Positions 43,509 through 52,400 of a stretch of 64,000 nucleotides of DNA are shown here, piece after piece. Within the stretch, counting starts at the first letter, position 1; the number at the start of each line of letters is the position of its first letter. Source of the stretch: CAWGJF01 sp963822905. GTDB taxonomy: Bacteria; Bacteroidota; Ignavibacteria; Ignavibacteriales; Ignavibacteriaceae. A program made the translations under genes and the position numbers. The notes beneath the pieces are model-generated. The model ran no database searches. It was given only the letters and a program-made list of their open reading frames with translations, and was not told where the DNA came from. The DNA lies in the NCBI GenBank assembly GCA_963822905.1, contig CAWGJF010000001.1, forward strand, positions 124,001 to 188,000, in the 5' to 3' direction.

Positions 43509-45392
43509 TTATTTAAGAAGCACCATCTTTTTTGATTCAACGAAACTACCCGAGGTTATCCGGTAATAATAAACTCCGCTGGATAAACCACTTGCATCAA
43601 AAGTAATTTCATAACTGCCAGCAGGTTGTACTTCATTTATAAGTGTTGCTACTTCTCTTCCCAGCACATCATAAATATTTAAAGATACACTTCCGGGATC
43701 AGGAATTATGAATTCAATTTTTGTGGATGGGTTAAATGGATTCGGATAATTATTTGAAAGTGAATAATTCTGAGGTAATTGTTGTTCATCATTTATCCCC
43801 GTGGTTACATCGCAATAAGTTGCATAAAGTCCGCTGAAATTTAAGTCGCTCCAGAGAACCAGACAATCAACAGAGCTGTTACCTAAAAAACCGACTTTAG
43901 AAATGAACTCTGGCTGAAACACATTTGGTGTACTAATTCTTACAGGGGCTTCCCACTGATTATTTGGTGACGCAATAGATTCAACATACATTACCGAATC
44001 CGGAAGCCAGCTGGGATTAGCAGTAGACATGCTGTAAGAAACTCTGTAATTGTTACGGTCTTTCCACATGCAATAGATATCAGGCCATGCAGGTAAGTTT
44101 GTGGTTGAACCAAGGTTTCCTTCTATATAAAATTGTGACCAGCTGGTTCCACCATCAATAGCCTTGAATGAAATTATATCCCAGTCGCCACTATTTTGAT
44201 AATTCTGAGTTGCTACGACCATCATCTGTTGATTTCCGGTACCACCCGGAGCAGAAATTACTGAATTGCTAATATGATAACTACTACCCAGAGTTCCCCA
44301 AAATGTTGCGTTACTTCCGGTGAAATTTGCTTTAGTCAGCCAGATCTTTGTTGAATCAGGAATATTTGAATATGTAAACATCAGGCTAGGTGTATTGCTG
44401 CCATCCCTGAAGTACGCAATATCAGTAAATAAATTTCTACTTGGATATCCATCTCCTGATTGCCAGAAAACGGGTAATACATCAGCACGGTAAGTAATTA
44501 AAGGAGTGTTGGGAAATACTGGTGTGGTTTGAGATATATATGCAAACTTTTGTCCGTAAAACCAATTACCACCTGCCCCTGCAGAATCCATTGAGCAAGC
44601 AATATAAATCCATGTAGTTGAAGAATCTGCACTGTTATCTGAAGTGATGTGAACGTTATAATATTTTTCATTTATTGTTTGGCCTGGCCAGTTAGCTGAT
44701 AGAAAGCCAATTGATAGCTGATCAATACTTAAATAGACTGCTCCAATTTTTCTGTTGGTTGTTCCGACCGTGTTGTATGTATAGAAAGCATACAGCATCT
44801 TCTGACCCGAAGTTTTTTCAACAATCTCAACATCAAGACTTTCGCCATAAAATATATCTGTTCCGCTTAGTATTGCTGTTCCTCTTAATATATACAATCC
44901 ATTTCCAGTTGTGGAATAAATATCGAGAGTGTCGCCGCCTACACCAAAAACTCCATGAGTATAAACAATCCAGGCTCTTCCTTTGTCTGTCCCGGTTTGT
45001 TCAGTTGCTGTTCCAAATGATTTTACCAGTCCGCTAAATAGAAAGTCTGTCTGGCTCTCAATTTTATTTATACTATTTTCAGGGTAGACAAACACTTGTC
45101 CGTCATAACTTTCAGCCGGCTTTTCAACCAATCCATTTCTTAGGTCAAACTCATTCAGTAATTCATTCAGTTCGTTTTGCCGGGAAATATCACCACTGTT
45201 TTTTAATTCTGTAATTTGATTAAGTAGATTCTGATCTTCAGCAGATAGCTGCGGATCATTTTGAAATTTGGTGAAAATTTGAGCAGGATTTTTATTTACC
45301 TTTACTATACCCGAAGGTTTATTCTGTGCTAAAATTACAACCGCTGAAAGAATAAGAATTGAAAAAGACAGCAGTATAAAACGTCTTTTCAT
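43509..45392 (-). CDS. T9SS-secreted protein, paralogue of the previous gene
   Basis: 627 residues from the ATG at 45392 (AGGTGG upstream). A signal peptide (FILLSFSILILSAVVILAQ) leads into the same layout as its neighbour: helical PQLSAEDQNLLNQI, then WPGQTINEKYYNVHITSDNS, QKFAYISQTT, NIPDSTKIWLTKANF, WDIISFK. The T9SS domain (SNNYPNPFNPSTKIEF...ESKKMVLLK) ends it. It is the gene nearest to the NarL-type regulator (gap about 95 bases), which hints that the pair of paralogues is under that system's control. Confidence 0.82.
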   Translation of the reverse strand: MKRRFILLSFSILILSAVVILAQNKPSGIVKVNKNPAQIFTKFQNDPQLSAEDQNLLNQITELKNSGDISRQNELNELLNEFDLRNGLVEKPAESYDGQVFVYPENSINKIESQTDFLFSGLVKSFGTATEQTGTDKGRAWIVYTHGVFGVGGDTLDIYSTTGNGLYILRGTAILSGTDIFYGESLDVEIVEKTSGQKMLYAFYTYNTVGTTNRKIGAVYLSIDQLSIGFLSANWPGQTINEKYYNVHITSDNSADSSTTWIYIACSMDSAGAGGNWFYGQKFAYISQTTPVFPNTPLITYRADVLPVFWQSGDGYPSRNLFTDIAYFRDGSNTPSLMFTYSNIPDSTKIWLTKANFTGSNATFWGTLGSSYHISNSVISAPGGTGNQQMMVVATQNYQNSGDWDIISFKAIDGGTSWSQFYIEGNLGSTTNLPAWPDIYCMWKDRNNYRVSYSMSTANPSWLPDSVMYVESIASPNNQWEAPVRISTPNVFQPEFISKVGFLGNSSVDCLVLWSDLNFSGLYATYCDVTTGINDEQQLPQNYSLSNNYPNPFNPSTKIEFIIPDPGSVSLNIYDVLGREVATLINEVQPAGSYEITFDASGLSSGVYYYRITSGSFVESKKMVLLK

Positions 45393-45487
45393 ATTAACCA
45401 CCTGATTAATAGTTGTTTGAATTATCTTAAAGATAAAATGTGAATCGATAGGAGGTAATCACACAAATATGTGATTTTAAAGGAGGA

Positions 45488-46129
45488 TTAGAGAAGATTT
45501 TCCTTAAGAGCCTTTGCAACTGCTTCGGTTTTTGAGTTTACATGAAGCTTTTGATAAATGTTTTTAATGTGGGATCTAACCGTGTCCAGACTTATAAAAA
45601 GTATTTCAGAGATTTTCTTATAGCTGTGTCCACCAACCAACTCTTTGAGAATCTCCGCCTCCCTGTTTGTAAGATTTATTTCGGATTTTTTCTTATCCAG
45701 AAAATTAAAATAGTTTAATACTTTTTTAGCAATTACGGGTGACATAGGCCCGCCTCCCGACACAACATCTTTTATTGATGAAAGAATTTCTTTCAAAGAG
45801 GATCTCTTTAAAATGTACCCCGATGCACCTGCGCGGAGGGAATCAAAGATTTTTTGTTCCTCTTCGTAAACGGTCAGCATTATTATTTTTATATCAGAAT
45901 TATTTGAAGTAATTTTTTTAACACATTCAATCCCGTTCATTCCCGGCATTGAAATATCCATTAAAATTACATCAGGTAAATCTTTGTGCATTTCCTTTAG
46001 TGCGATCTCACAGTTTTCAAAAACTGCATTCAGCTTAAACCCGGGTGTTGAATTAAGTAATTCTGCAATCCCCTCACGAATGAGTTTATCGTCTTCTACA
46101 ATTACAACCGATATTTGCTCTGGATTCAT
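45488..46129 (-). CDS. NarL/LuxR-family response regulator
   Basis: 213 residues. The receiver domain has VVIVEDD and the phospho-acceptor Asp at about D58 (LPDVILMDISMPGMNG), plus the Thr/Lys switch residues (IIMLTVYEE, ...YILKRSS). The C-terminal LuxR HTH has INLTNREAEILKELVGGHSYKKISEIL and TVRSHIKNIYQKL. It acts as a DNA-binding regulator paired with the Reg_prop sensor encoded 72 bases upstream. Its position directly ahead of T9SS cargo genes suggests that these are its targets (inference). Confidence 0.93.
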   Translation of the reverse strand: MNPEQISVVIVEDDKLIREGIAELLNSTPGFKLNAVFENCEIALKEMHKDLPDVILMDISMPGMNGIECVKKITSNNSDIKIIMLTVYEEEQKIFDSLRAGASGYILKRSSLKEILSSIKDVVSGGGPMSPVIAKKVLNYFNFLDKKKSEINLTNREAEILKELVGGHSYKKISEILFISLDTVRSHIKNIYQKLHVNSKTEAVAKALKENLL

Positions 46130-46201
46130 TTTATATTCTTATTTAAATGCTGCATATATTATTGAATCGGGATAAATAGTTCAATCACCCAAAGATGTGA
46201 A

Positions 46202-49192
46202 TTATTCCAAATTGATTTCGAGACTTATGTTCGTTCCTTTCCCTGGCGATGATTCAAAATTTAAAAGTGCATTTATATCTTTAGACCGCCGGACAATATT
46301 TCGTAATCCGTTTCCCGATTTTACTTCAGATGTATTGAACCCAATACCATCGTCTTTCACATTCAAAACGAGAATTTTTCTTCCACCTTTCTGTGATATA
46401 GAAAAATCAATGTCAATAGTTTTTGCTAAAGAATATTTAGCAGCATTTGTTACAATTTCTTTAAAAATCATTAACAGATTGCTCCTTTTATCCATGGTTA
46501 GTGTAACATTAAAAACTTTTTCAGAGATATTTATTCTAACATCAATTCCTTTTGATTCAAGCAGTTTTACTGAGTATTCCCGTAATTTCAAAATCGCATC
46601 TTCAAGCCGGTCATTTTGAGGATTTATAGCCCAGACAATATCACTCATTTTATCAATAAGATTTCTTGATGTGTATTCAATCTTCTCAAGCATTTCTTTG
46701 CTTTTTGAAGAACCAATATCGCTATCTCTTTTTATCAACTCAGAAAAAATAGCAATGCTTGAAAGACTTGTTCCTATTTCGTCATGCAGATCGGAAGAAA
46801 TTTTAGTTCGAAGTCTTTCAACCCGAATCTTTTGATTCATTCTTGATCTATAAATAAGTATTGAAATAATTGAGGTTAAAAAAAGTGTTGCAATAATTGT
46901 TGAAACAATAAACCACCATCTTTGCCAGAACGGAGGCAGAACAGTAAAGGAGAATACAGCAGGAGAATCGCTTTTTATCCCGGCTCCATTAATTGCATAA
47001 ACTTTGAAAGAATAATCACCAGACGGCAAATGAGTATAGTTAACATAATTACGTTTTGTGGATTTTATCCAGTTTTTGTCAAACCCTTCTAGTATGTAAT
47101 CATATTTTATCTGTGATTCGTCCTTAAAACTAAGTCCTGCAAATTCAATTAAGACGGTGTTCCTGGAATAATCTAACTCCAATGAAGAATGGATTTTTTC
47201 CGGGGAAGAAAAATCGATATATTTTTTTTGAATCTCACTGCCGGAAGATTCCAAGCTAGGAAGTTCTCCATCCAGCAGGCTAATTTCTTTGAAAAGTATT
47301 TTTGGTTTTATTTCTTCAGCAGAAGAATTGTCAATTTCGTATGCAATAATCTGACTATTTGAGTTAAACCACATTTCATTTTTAAATTCAAAAGCATTCA
47401 CAACTTCAGCACTATTAATTCCTTCACTTGCACTTAGGCATGTAAAGCGCTTATTCGAATACTTTGCAATTCCATTTGCTGTTGGAAACCAGTAATTATT
47501 GTATTTATCCTGAATTACAGAGAATATCCAGTTGCTGTTCAGGCCATCTTTTGTTGAAAACTGCAAAAATTTATATCCATCATATTTAAATGCTCCGGAG
47601 TAGCGTGTTCCAATCCACAGATTATTTTCATTATCCAGACTTAGTCCCCTAATATATAAATCAGTTAAGCCATCCTTTGGAGTGAACCGAATAACCGAAT
47701 CTTTAAATATTTTTATTAGACCCATATCCCAGGAAGCAACCCAAATATTATTGTTTTTATCTGGCAATATTTTTCTTATGCTTACCCCGGAAAGAGCAAG
47801 CCGGCTTTCCTGATCAGAATAGTTCCAGTTGTGTTCAATTTTGTTTGTGAAATTATAAAGCTTTCCTTTGGAGATGTATGCAACCCCCGCTTGTGTTGCT
47901 ATCCACAATCTTTTTTCAGGATCCAGATTTAATTCATAGACAACATTGTGAGTAAGTCCGTCCTTTGTGGTTAAATGTCCTATCTTGTTTTTAAGTTTAA
48001 AATAAATTCCTTCAGGTGTGGCAAACCAGGTAGTATCTCCATGAAAAATAAAATCCCGAATTAAAATTTTGGGGATTCCATCGGCTAATCTTGTTGGCTT
48101 TAGTGAATAATTTTTTATTTCAAAAATTCCACGGTTTGATCCGACAAGAAGTTTATTATTAATTATTTTGATTTTTGAATAGATTGTTGAAGGGGCAACA
48201 TTTTGAATAAACTTCAATTTTTGTTCTGTAAGTTTACTTACTCCCTGGAGTGACCCGATCCACAAGTTCTTTTCTCTATCAGAAAACAGGCAGATTATGC
48301 TCTTCTCGGTTAAGCCGCTGGATTCATCTATCACCGTAAATGATTTTGAATTGTATTTGAATAACTTTCCATAACCTCCGAACATAACGCTGTTGTATTC
48401 TGAATTCAAAAAAGCGATGACGGTGTGATCTATTTCCGGGTGAATATTGCTGAAGTTGACGACATCATTACCTTCCAGATAGTATAATCCTTCAAGCGTT
48501 GAAAACCATATCCTGTCTCTGCTATCACAAAAAACTCTAAAAACTGGGGCATCTGGTTTAAACAATTTGGAAAAAATTCTTTTATACCTACCATTTTCAA
48601 AAACTATCAGTCCTTCTTCTGTTGCACAATAAAGAGTTCCATCCTTTTTAAATGCAATCTGATTAATCTCGAGTGATCCCAATTCTCCGAATACTTTCTG
48701 GTGAGTTATTTTACTGAGAATTCCGTTTTCAAGCTTCCAAATTGTTAATCCTTTATCACTGCTTATCCAAATATTTCCGTCCGGTCCTTTAATAATCGAG
48801 CTAATTGATGGGTCAAGAACGAAATCATTATTTTTTAATACAACGGCAACTGTGTCCATCTTAAATTGTGGCTTTTTGAAGACAACTATCCCGCTTCCAA
48901 TTGTTCCAGCCAGCATAGTTCCGGGGCAAGGTTCATAGAAGCAGGTAACAACCGGTACTGGCACACCTTCATTCACTCCATAGTTATGAAAATCTGTGCC
49001 GTCATAAATACTTATTCCTTCAGCTGTTCCAAACCACATTCGTCCGAAGGAATCCTGACCAATAGCTTTGACTGTGCCTTGCACAAGACCATCAGAGGTA
49101 GTGTATTTTTTGAAGTAGTACGATTGTGAATTGATGAAAAAAAATGGCAGGAGAAAAATGATCAGAAAATATTTGTAAAAATGAAAAAACAT
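46202..49192 (-). CDS. Reg_prop two-component sensor histidine kinase (HisKA_3)
   Basis: 996 residues. A signal peptide (FLIIFLLPFFFINSQ) is followed by a periplasmic sensor of about 14 beta-propeller repeats of Reg_prop type (YTTSDGLVQGTVKAIGQDSFG, MWFGTAEGISIYDG, NLWIGSLQGVSKL). Next are a Y_Y_Y domain (DYILEGFDKNWIKS...NYTHLPSGDYSFKV) and one membrane helix (WWFIVSTIIATLFLTSII). The cytoplasmic HisKA_3 core has SDLHDEIGTSLSSIA (phosphorylated His at about 803) and an HATPase domain with NAAKYS, DDGIGF and GNGL. All catalytic motifs are present. Reg_prop sensors typically detect oligosaccharides; here the partner is the adjacent NarL-type regulator. Confidence 0.93.
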   Translation of the reverse strand: MFFHFYKYFLIIFLLPFFFINSQSYYFKKYTTSDGLVQGTVKAIGQDSFGRMWFGTAEGISIYDGTDFHNYGVNEGVPVPVVTCFYEPCPGTMLAGTIGSGIVVFKKPQFKMDTVAVVLKNNDFVLDPSISSIIKGPDGNIWISSDKGLTIWKLENGILSKITHQKVFGELGSLEINQIAFKKDGTLYCATEEGLIVFENGRYKRIFSKLFKPDAPVFRVFCDSRDRIWFSTLEGLYYLEGNDVVNFSNIHPEIDHTVIAFLNSEYNSVMFGGYGKLFKYNSKSFTVIDESSGLTEKSIICLFSDREKNLWIGSLQGVSKLTEQKLKFIQNVAPSTIYSKIKIINNKLLVGSNRGIFEIKNYSLKPTRLADGIPKILIRDFIFHGDTTWFATPEGIYFKLKNKIGHLTTKDGLTHNVVYELNLDPEKRLWIATQAGVAYISKGKLYNFTNKIEHNWNYSDQESRLALSGVSIRKILPDKNNNIWVASWDMGLIKIFKDSVIRFTPKDGLTDLYIRGLSLDNENNLWIGTRYSGAFKYDGYKFLQFSTKDGLNSNWIFSVIQDKYNNYWFPTANGIAKYSNKRFTCLSASEGINSAEVVNAFEFKNEMWFNSNSQIIAYEIDNSSAEEIKPKILFKEISLLDGELPSLESSGSEIQKKYIDFSSPEKIHSSLELDYSRNTVLIEFAGLSFKDESQIKYDYILEGFDKNWIKSTKRNYVNYTHLPSGDYSFKVYAINGAGIKSDSPAVFSFTVLPPFWQRWWFIVSTIIATLFLTSIISILIYRSRMNQKIRVERLRTKISSDLHDEIGTSLSSIAIFSELIKRDSDIGSSKSKEMLEKIEYTSRNLIDKMSDIVWAINPQNDRLEDAILKLREYSVKLLESKGIDVRINISEKVFNVTLTMDKRSNLLMIFKEIVTNAAKYSLAKTIDIDFSISQKGGRKILVLNVKDDGIGFNTSEVKSGNGLRNIVRRSKDINALLNFESSPGKGTNISLEINLE

Positions 49193-49210
49193 ATTTCTAC
49201 TTAGTATTCC

Positions 49211-49618
49211 TCAAATAGAATGTCTTTCAATAACTTCCTCAGAAATTCTAACTGGTTTTCCGGAACTAATTGAAATAAGTGTGTAAGTAAAATAGCCTTC
49301 AGCCGCTAACTTTTTTGTCGCTTTGTTTTCAATCCAGAAATTTACTCTGCACTGGGCACCGTTAACTTCACCCATTTGTGTTTTGACAATTGCTATATCA
49401 TTCAGCTTTAATGATCTTTTATATTCTATGTATGCTGCACTTGCAAACCAATTCAATCCTTGCAAGTGATATTCTTCCATTGGCATTTTGTAAAAATCTC
49501 TCATTTGTTCAAAACGGGCTGTTTGTACATAGTCAAGATATTTTGTGTTATGAACATGATTATTCATATCGATATCATCGGGTCTGACTTTTATTTCTGA
49601 GGAAAAAACTGAATTCAT
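49211..49618 (-). CDS. Acyl-CoA thioesterase (4HBT hotdog fold)
   Basis: 135 residues. The 4-hydroxybenzoyl-CoA thioesterase-type signature is RPDDIDMNNHVHNTKYLDYVQTAR, in which the Asp is the expected catalytic residue. YKRSLKLNDIAIVKTQM and VNFWIENKATKKLAAEG follow and match the family's strands. It hydrolyses an acyl-CoA or acyl-ACP thioester; chain length cannot be read. It lies 18 bases upstream of the sensor kinase gene on the same strand and could be co-transcribed. It is divergent from an acetyl-CoA-synthetase-like gene 111 bases away, so the shared region may couple the two acyl-CoA genes. Confidence 0.9.
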   Translation of the reverse strand: MNSVFSSEIKVRPDDIDMNNHVHNTKYLDYVQTARFEQMRDFYKMPMEEYHLQGLNWFASAAYIEYKRSLKLNDIAIVKTQMGEVNGAQCRVNFWIENKATKKLAAEGYFTYTLISISSGKPVRISEEVIERHSI

Positions 49619-49729
49619 AAATCCCTTCAGTTAAATAGTTTATGAAATATAAAAAAAGTAAAATTGATTTTGCTCAATTCAATATCTAATTTAGAAACAA
49701 ACATTATACATTCCAATTTAGCATATAAA

Positions 49730-51715
49730 ATGCCGGATCAGTTGAAGGGAAATAAGGGGAAAAAAAATCAACCATCTGTAGAAAAAGCAAAATCGATTAA
49801 CCCCTCACAAGAATTTAAAAGCAATGCTTACTTCTCTTCTTTTAACCAGTACAAATCTGTTTATGATTTTTCAATAAAGGACAGAGAAAGGTTCTGGAGC
49901 AATGAGGCAAAGGAACTATTTTGGTTTAAACCATGGAAAGAAGTTAAAACAGGAAAAGCTTTCAGTTCAAAATGGTTTGTCGGAGGAAAAACTAATCTAT
50001 GTTACAATTGCCTTGACCGACACATCACTTCTGAAAGAAGAAACAAAGCAGCTCTCATCTGGGAAAGCGAAAATGGAGAATCAAGAATTTTTACATACCA
50101 GGTTATATTGTCGCTTGTGAACCGGTTTTCTAACTCACTCAAAAATCTTGGTGTTAAAAAAGGAGATAACATAGTTATTTATATGGGATTGGTTCCAGAA
50201 GTGGTAATTGCAATTTTAGCCTGCGCAAGAATCGGGGCTGTCTATTCTATCATTTACAGTGGATTAAGTTCGCTTGCACTTTCTGAACGAATTAAAACTT
50301 TAAACTGCAAAATTATTATCACACAAGATTTTATTTCGCGCAAAGGAGAAGCAGTTCCGATAAAACAAAATATTGATGACGCTATTAATAGTAATAATGA
50401 GGTAAAGACTGTAATTGTTCACAGGCGAATGCCGGAAAGAGAGATTAAGCTTTTCCCGGATAGAGATAAAATTTGGAATGAGGTATTGCAAAATGTTCAG
50501 GAAGAATGTTCTGCAGTACCATTAGATTCTCAGCATCCGGTTTTGAATATTTTTACAAATGGACCGAAGGGAGACCTTATTCAACTTATGCATACCACTG
50601 GCGGCTATATGGTGCAGGTTTATCTTACAACAAAATGGATATTTGATATTCGAACTGACGATATCTTCTGGTCAACTTCTGACATAGGTTGGATTTCCGG
50701 ACACTCGTATGGTATTTATGGACCACTCCTGAACGGTGCAACTATTTTTATGTATGAAGGAATCCCGGTTTATCCCGAGCCAGACCGTTTCTGGCAATTA
50801 ATTTCCAGGTATAGAATTAATATTTTTTATTCTAATCCAACTTCACTACGAGCTTTGTTTAAATTGGGAAATGAATGGGTATATAAACATGATCTTTCAT
50901 CATTAAGATTATTAGGAACAAAAGGTGAACCCATTAAGCGGGAAACCTGGCAGTGGTTTTATGAAGTAATTGGAAGAAAAAATTGTCCGGTTGTTGATAC
51001 ATGGATTCAGTCGGAAACAGGTGCAATAATTTTATCTACACTTCCCGGTGCGGAAGAAATGATTCCCGGAACAACAGGGACCTCATTCCCAGGGACTGAA
51101 ATTGAAATAGTTGATCTAAATGGGAATCCTGTTCAACTGGGGGAAGCAGGCTATTTGGTTATTAAAGATAGCTGGCCCTCAATGTTTACAACTAAAAAAG
51201 AAGAAAAAGCAGAAACGAAATTAAATTGCTGGAACCAGGTAAAGGGAAGCTATTTTACAGGTGATGCCGCAATCAGGGGAAATAATGACTATATAAAAAT
51301 CCTTGGCAGAGTGGATGATGTTATTAAAGCTGCCGGACATCGTGTTGGCGGAAGCCAAATTGAAAAACTCTTAACTAGTCATCCTTCTATTAATGAAGCC
51401 ATTGTAGTAAAAAGACCTGACGAAATAATTGGTAGTGCAATAATTGCTTATGTTACTTTGGATGAAACAGATGCCACCCCGTTGCTTAAAGAAGAACTCA
51501 GAAATTTTGTTGCTGAAAATATTGGAACACTTGCAAAGCCGGATGAATTGATTTTCCTGGAAGAATTTCCCAAGCTTGAAAATAATATCATAGATAGAAG
51601 AACATTAAGAGTAAAAGCACTTGAAGGGACACAGCCATTAAAAGACGAAGAAAAACTTTACTTTAATATACTTGAAGAGTTGAGAGAACAGTATCAGAAA
51701 AAGTTTATGAAATAA
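49730..51715 (+). CDS. Acetyl-CoA-synthetase-like protein with degenerate active-site motifs
   Basis: 661 residues from the ATG at 49730; an upstream TTG at 49664 would add 22. Acs homology is clear along the length: RHITSERRNKAALIWESE, ARIGAVYSIIYSGLSS, HTTGGYMVQ, WSTSDIGWISGHSYGIYGPL, DTWIQSETGA, YFTGDAAIRG, GRVDDVIKAAGHRVG. Two key sites are altered. The phosphate-binding loop (normally YTSGSTGKPKG) reads FTNGPKGD at 275-282. The C-terminal PKTRSGKIMRR motif reads PKLENNIIDRR, so the lysine needed for adenylation is I620. Catalysis of acetate activation is therefore doubtful. It may be a regulatory homologue or act on something else. Confidence 0.88.
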   Translation: MPDQLKGNKGKKNQPSVEKAKSINPSQEFKSNAYFSSFNQYKSVYDFSIKDRERFWSNEAKELFWFKPWKEVKTGKAFSSKWFVGGKTNLCYNCLDRHITSERRNKAALIWESENGESRIFTYQVILSLVNRFSNSLKNLGVKKGDNIVIYMGLVPEVVIAILACARIGAVYSIIYSGLSSLALSERIKTLNCKIIITQDFISRKGEAVPIKQNIDDAINSNNEVKTVIVHRRMPEREIKLFPDRDKIWNEVLQNVQEECSAVPLDSQHPVLNIFTNGPKGDLIQLMHTTGGYMVQVYLTTKWIFDIRTDDIFWSTSDIGWISGHSYGIYGPLLNGATIFMYEGIPVYPEPDRFWQLISRYRINIFYSNPTSLRALFKLGNEWVYKHDLSSLRLLGTKGEPIKRETWQWFYEVIGRKNCPVVDTWIQSETGAIILSTLPGAEEMIPGTTGTSFPGTEIEIVDLNGNPVQLGEAGYLVIKDSWPSMFTTKKEEKAETKLNCWNQVKGSYFTGDAAIRGNNDYIKILGRVDDVIKAAGHRVGGSQIEKLLTSHPSINEAIVVKRPDEIIGSAIIAYVTLDETDATPLLKEELRNFVAENIGTLAKPDELIFLEEFPKLENNIIDRRTLRVKALEGTQPLKDEEKLYFNILEELREQYQKKFMK

Positions 51716-51716
51716 A

Positions 51717-52301
51717 TTAAAGCTCAACAAAATTCTTAAACAGCTTCATTCCTGCATCTCCTGACTTTTCAGGATGAAACTGCACACCAAAAGAATGTTT
51801 TTTTTCCATCGAAGAACTAAAGTCAACTTTATGTTTTGAAACCGAAGTTGTAAATTGATTCTCAGGCAGATAGTAAGAATGTTTAAAATAAAACTCGCAT
51901 TGTTCAGGGATATCAGCAAAAAGTTTACTTTCCCTGTTTAACGAAATTTGTTGGAGTCCTTCATTAAAAGCCGGCGAAGTTCCATTCTCAAATTTCATAA
52001 ACGTTCCCGGAAAAATACCCAGACAAGAGATGTTACCTTCCATTGAATAACCTGACATCAATTGCATTCCAAGTCCGATTCCAAGCATTGGTTTTTTAAC
52101 AATACGAAGAACAGAGAAAAGATTTAAGAGATGAAGTTCGCGTATAGCTTCAGGTGCGCTGCCTGTTCCAGGAAAAATAATTTTATCTGCCCTGCAAATG
52201 TCTATTTCGTTTTTAGAAACCACGAAATCCTCAGTCATCTGCCCTATACAATCGGCAATCTCAGCAGCTCCGGAATTTGAATAATCAATAATTGTTATCA
52301 T
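51717..52301 (-). CDS. HisH-like class I glutaminase lacking the catalytic cysteine
   Basis: 194 residues, the normal length of HisH (glutaminase subunit of imidazole-glycerol-phosphate synthase). Visible motifs: ITIIDYSNSG at the start, IIFPGTGSAPEAI, the nucleophile elbow, and the C-terminal GVQFHPEKSGDAGMKLFKNF with the His (H176) and Glu (E178). The elbow reads MLGIGLGMQL, with Gly at residue 76 where the family has Cys (G-I-C-L-G-M-Q); the codon is GGA at 52076-52074. Without the thiol, glutamine hydrolysis should fail. No hisF or other his genes are nearby. It ends 1 base from the Acs-like gene, convergent. Confidence 0.85.
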   Translation of the reverse strand: MITIIDYSNSGAAEIADCIGQMTEDFVVSKNEIDICRADKIIFPGTGSAPEAIRELHLLNLFSVLRIVKKPMLGIGLGMQLMSGYSMEGNISCLGIFPGTFMKFENGTSPAFNEGLQQISLNRESKLFADIPEQCEFYFKHSYYLPENQFTTSVSKHKVDFSSSMEKKHSFGVQFHPEKSGDAGMKLFKNFVEL

Positions 52302-52400
52302 TACAACAAAGTCTGTACAATATTCAAACCAAAATTAGATATATTTGAAGTCATATTTCAATACCCGCTTAATACTTTAAACTAATAAATACAGGTAAAA

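Noticed and set aside
46202..49129. Open frames opposite the large sensor kinase and T9SS genes
   Set aside because: They run antisense to genes with clear protein domains and show no ribosome sites or recognisable protein sequence.
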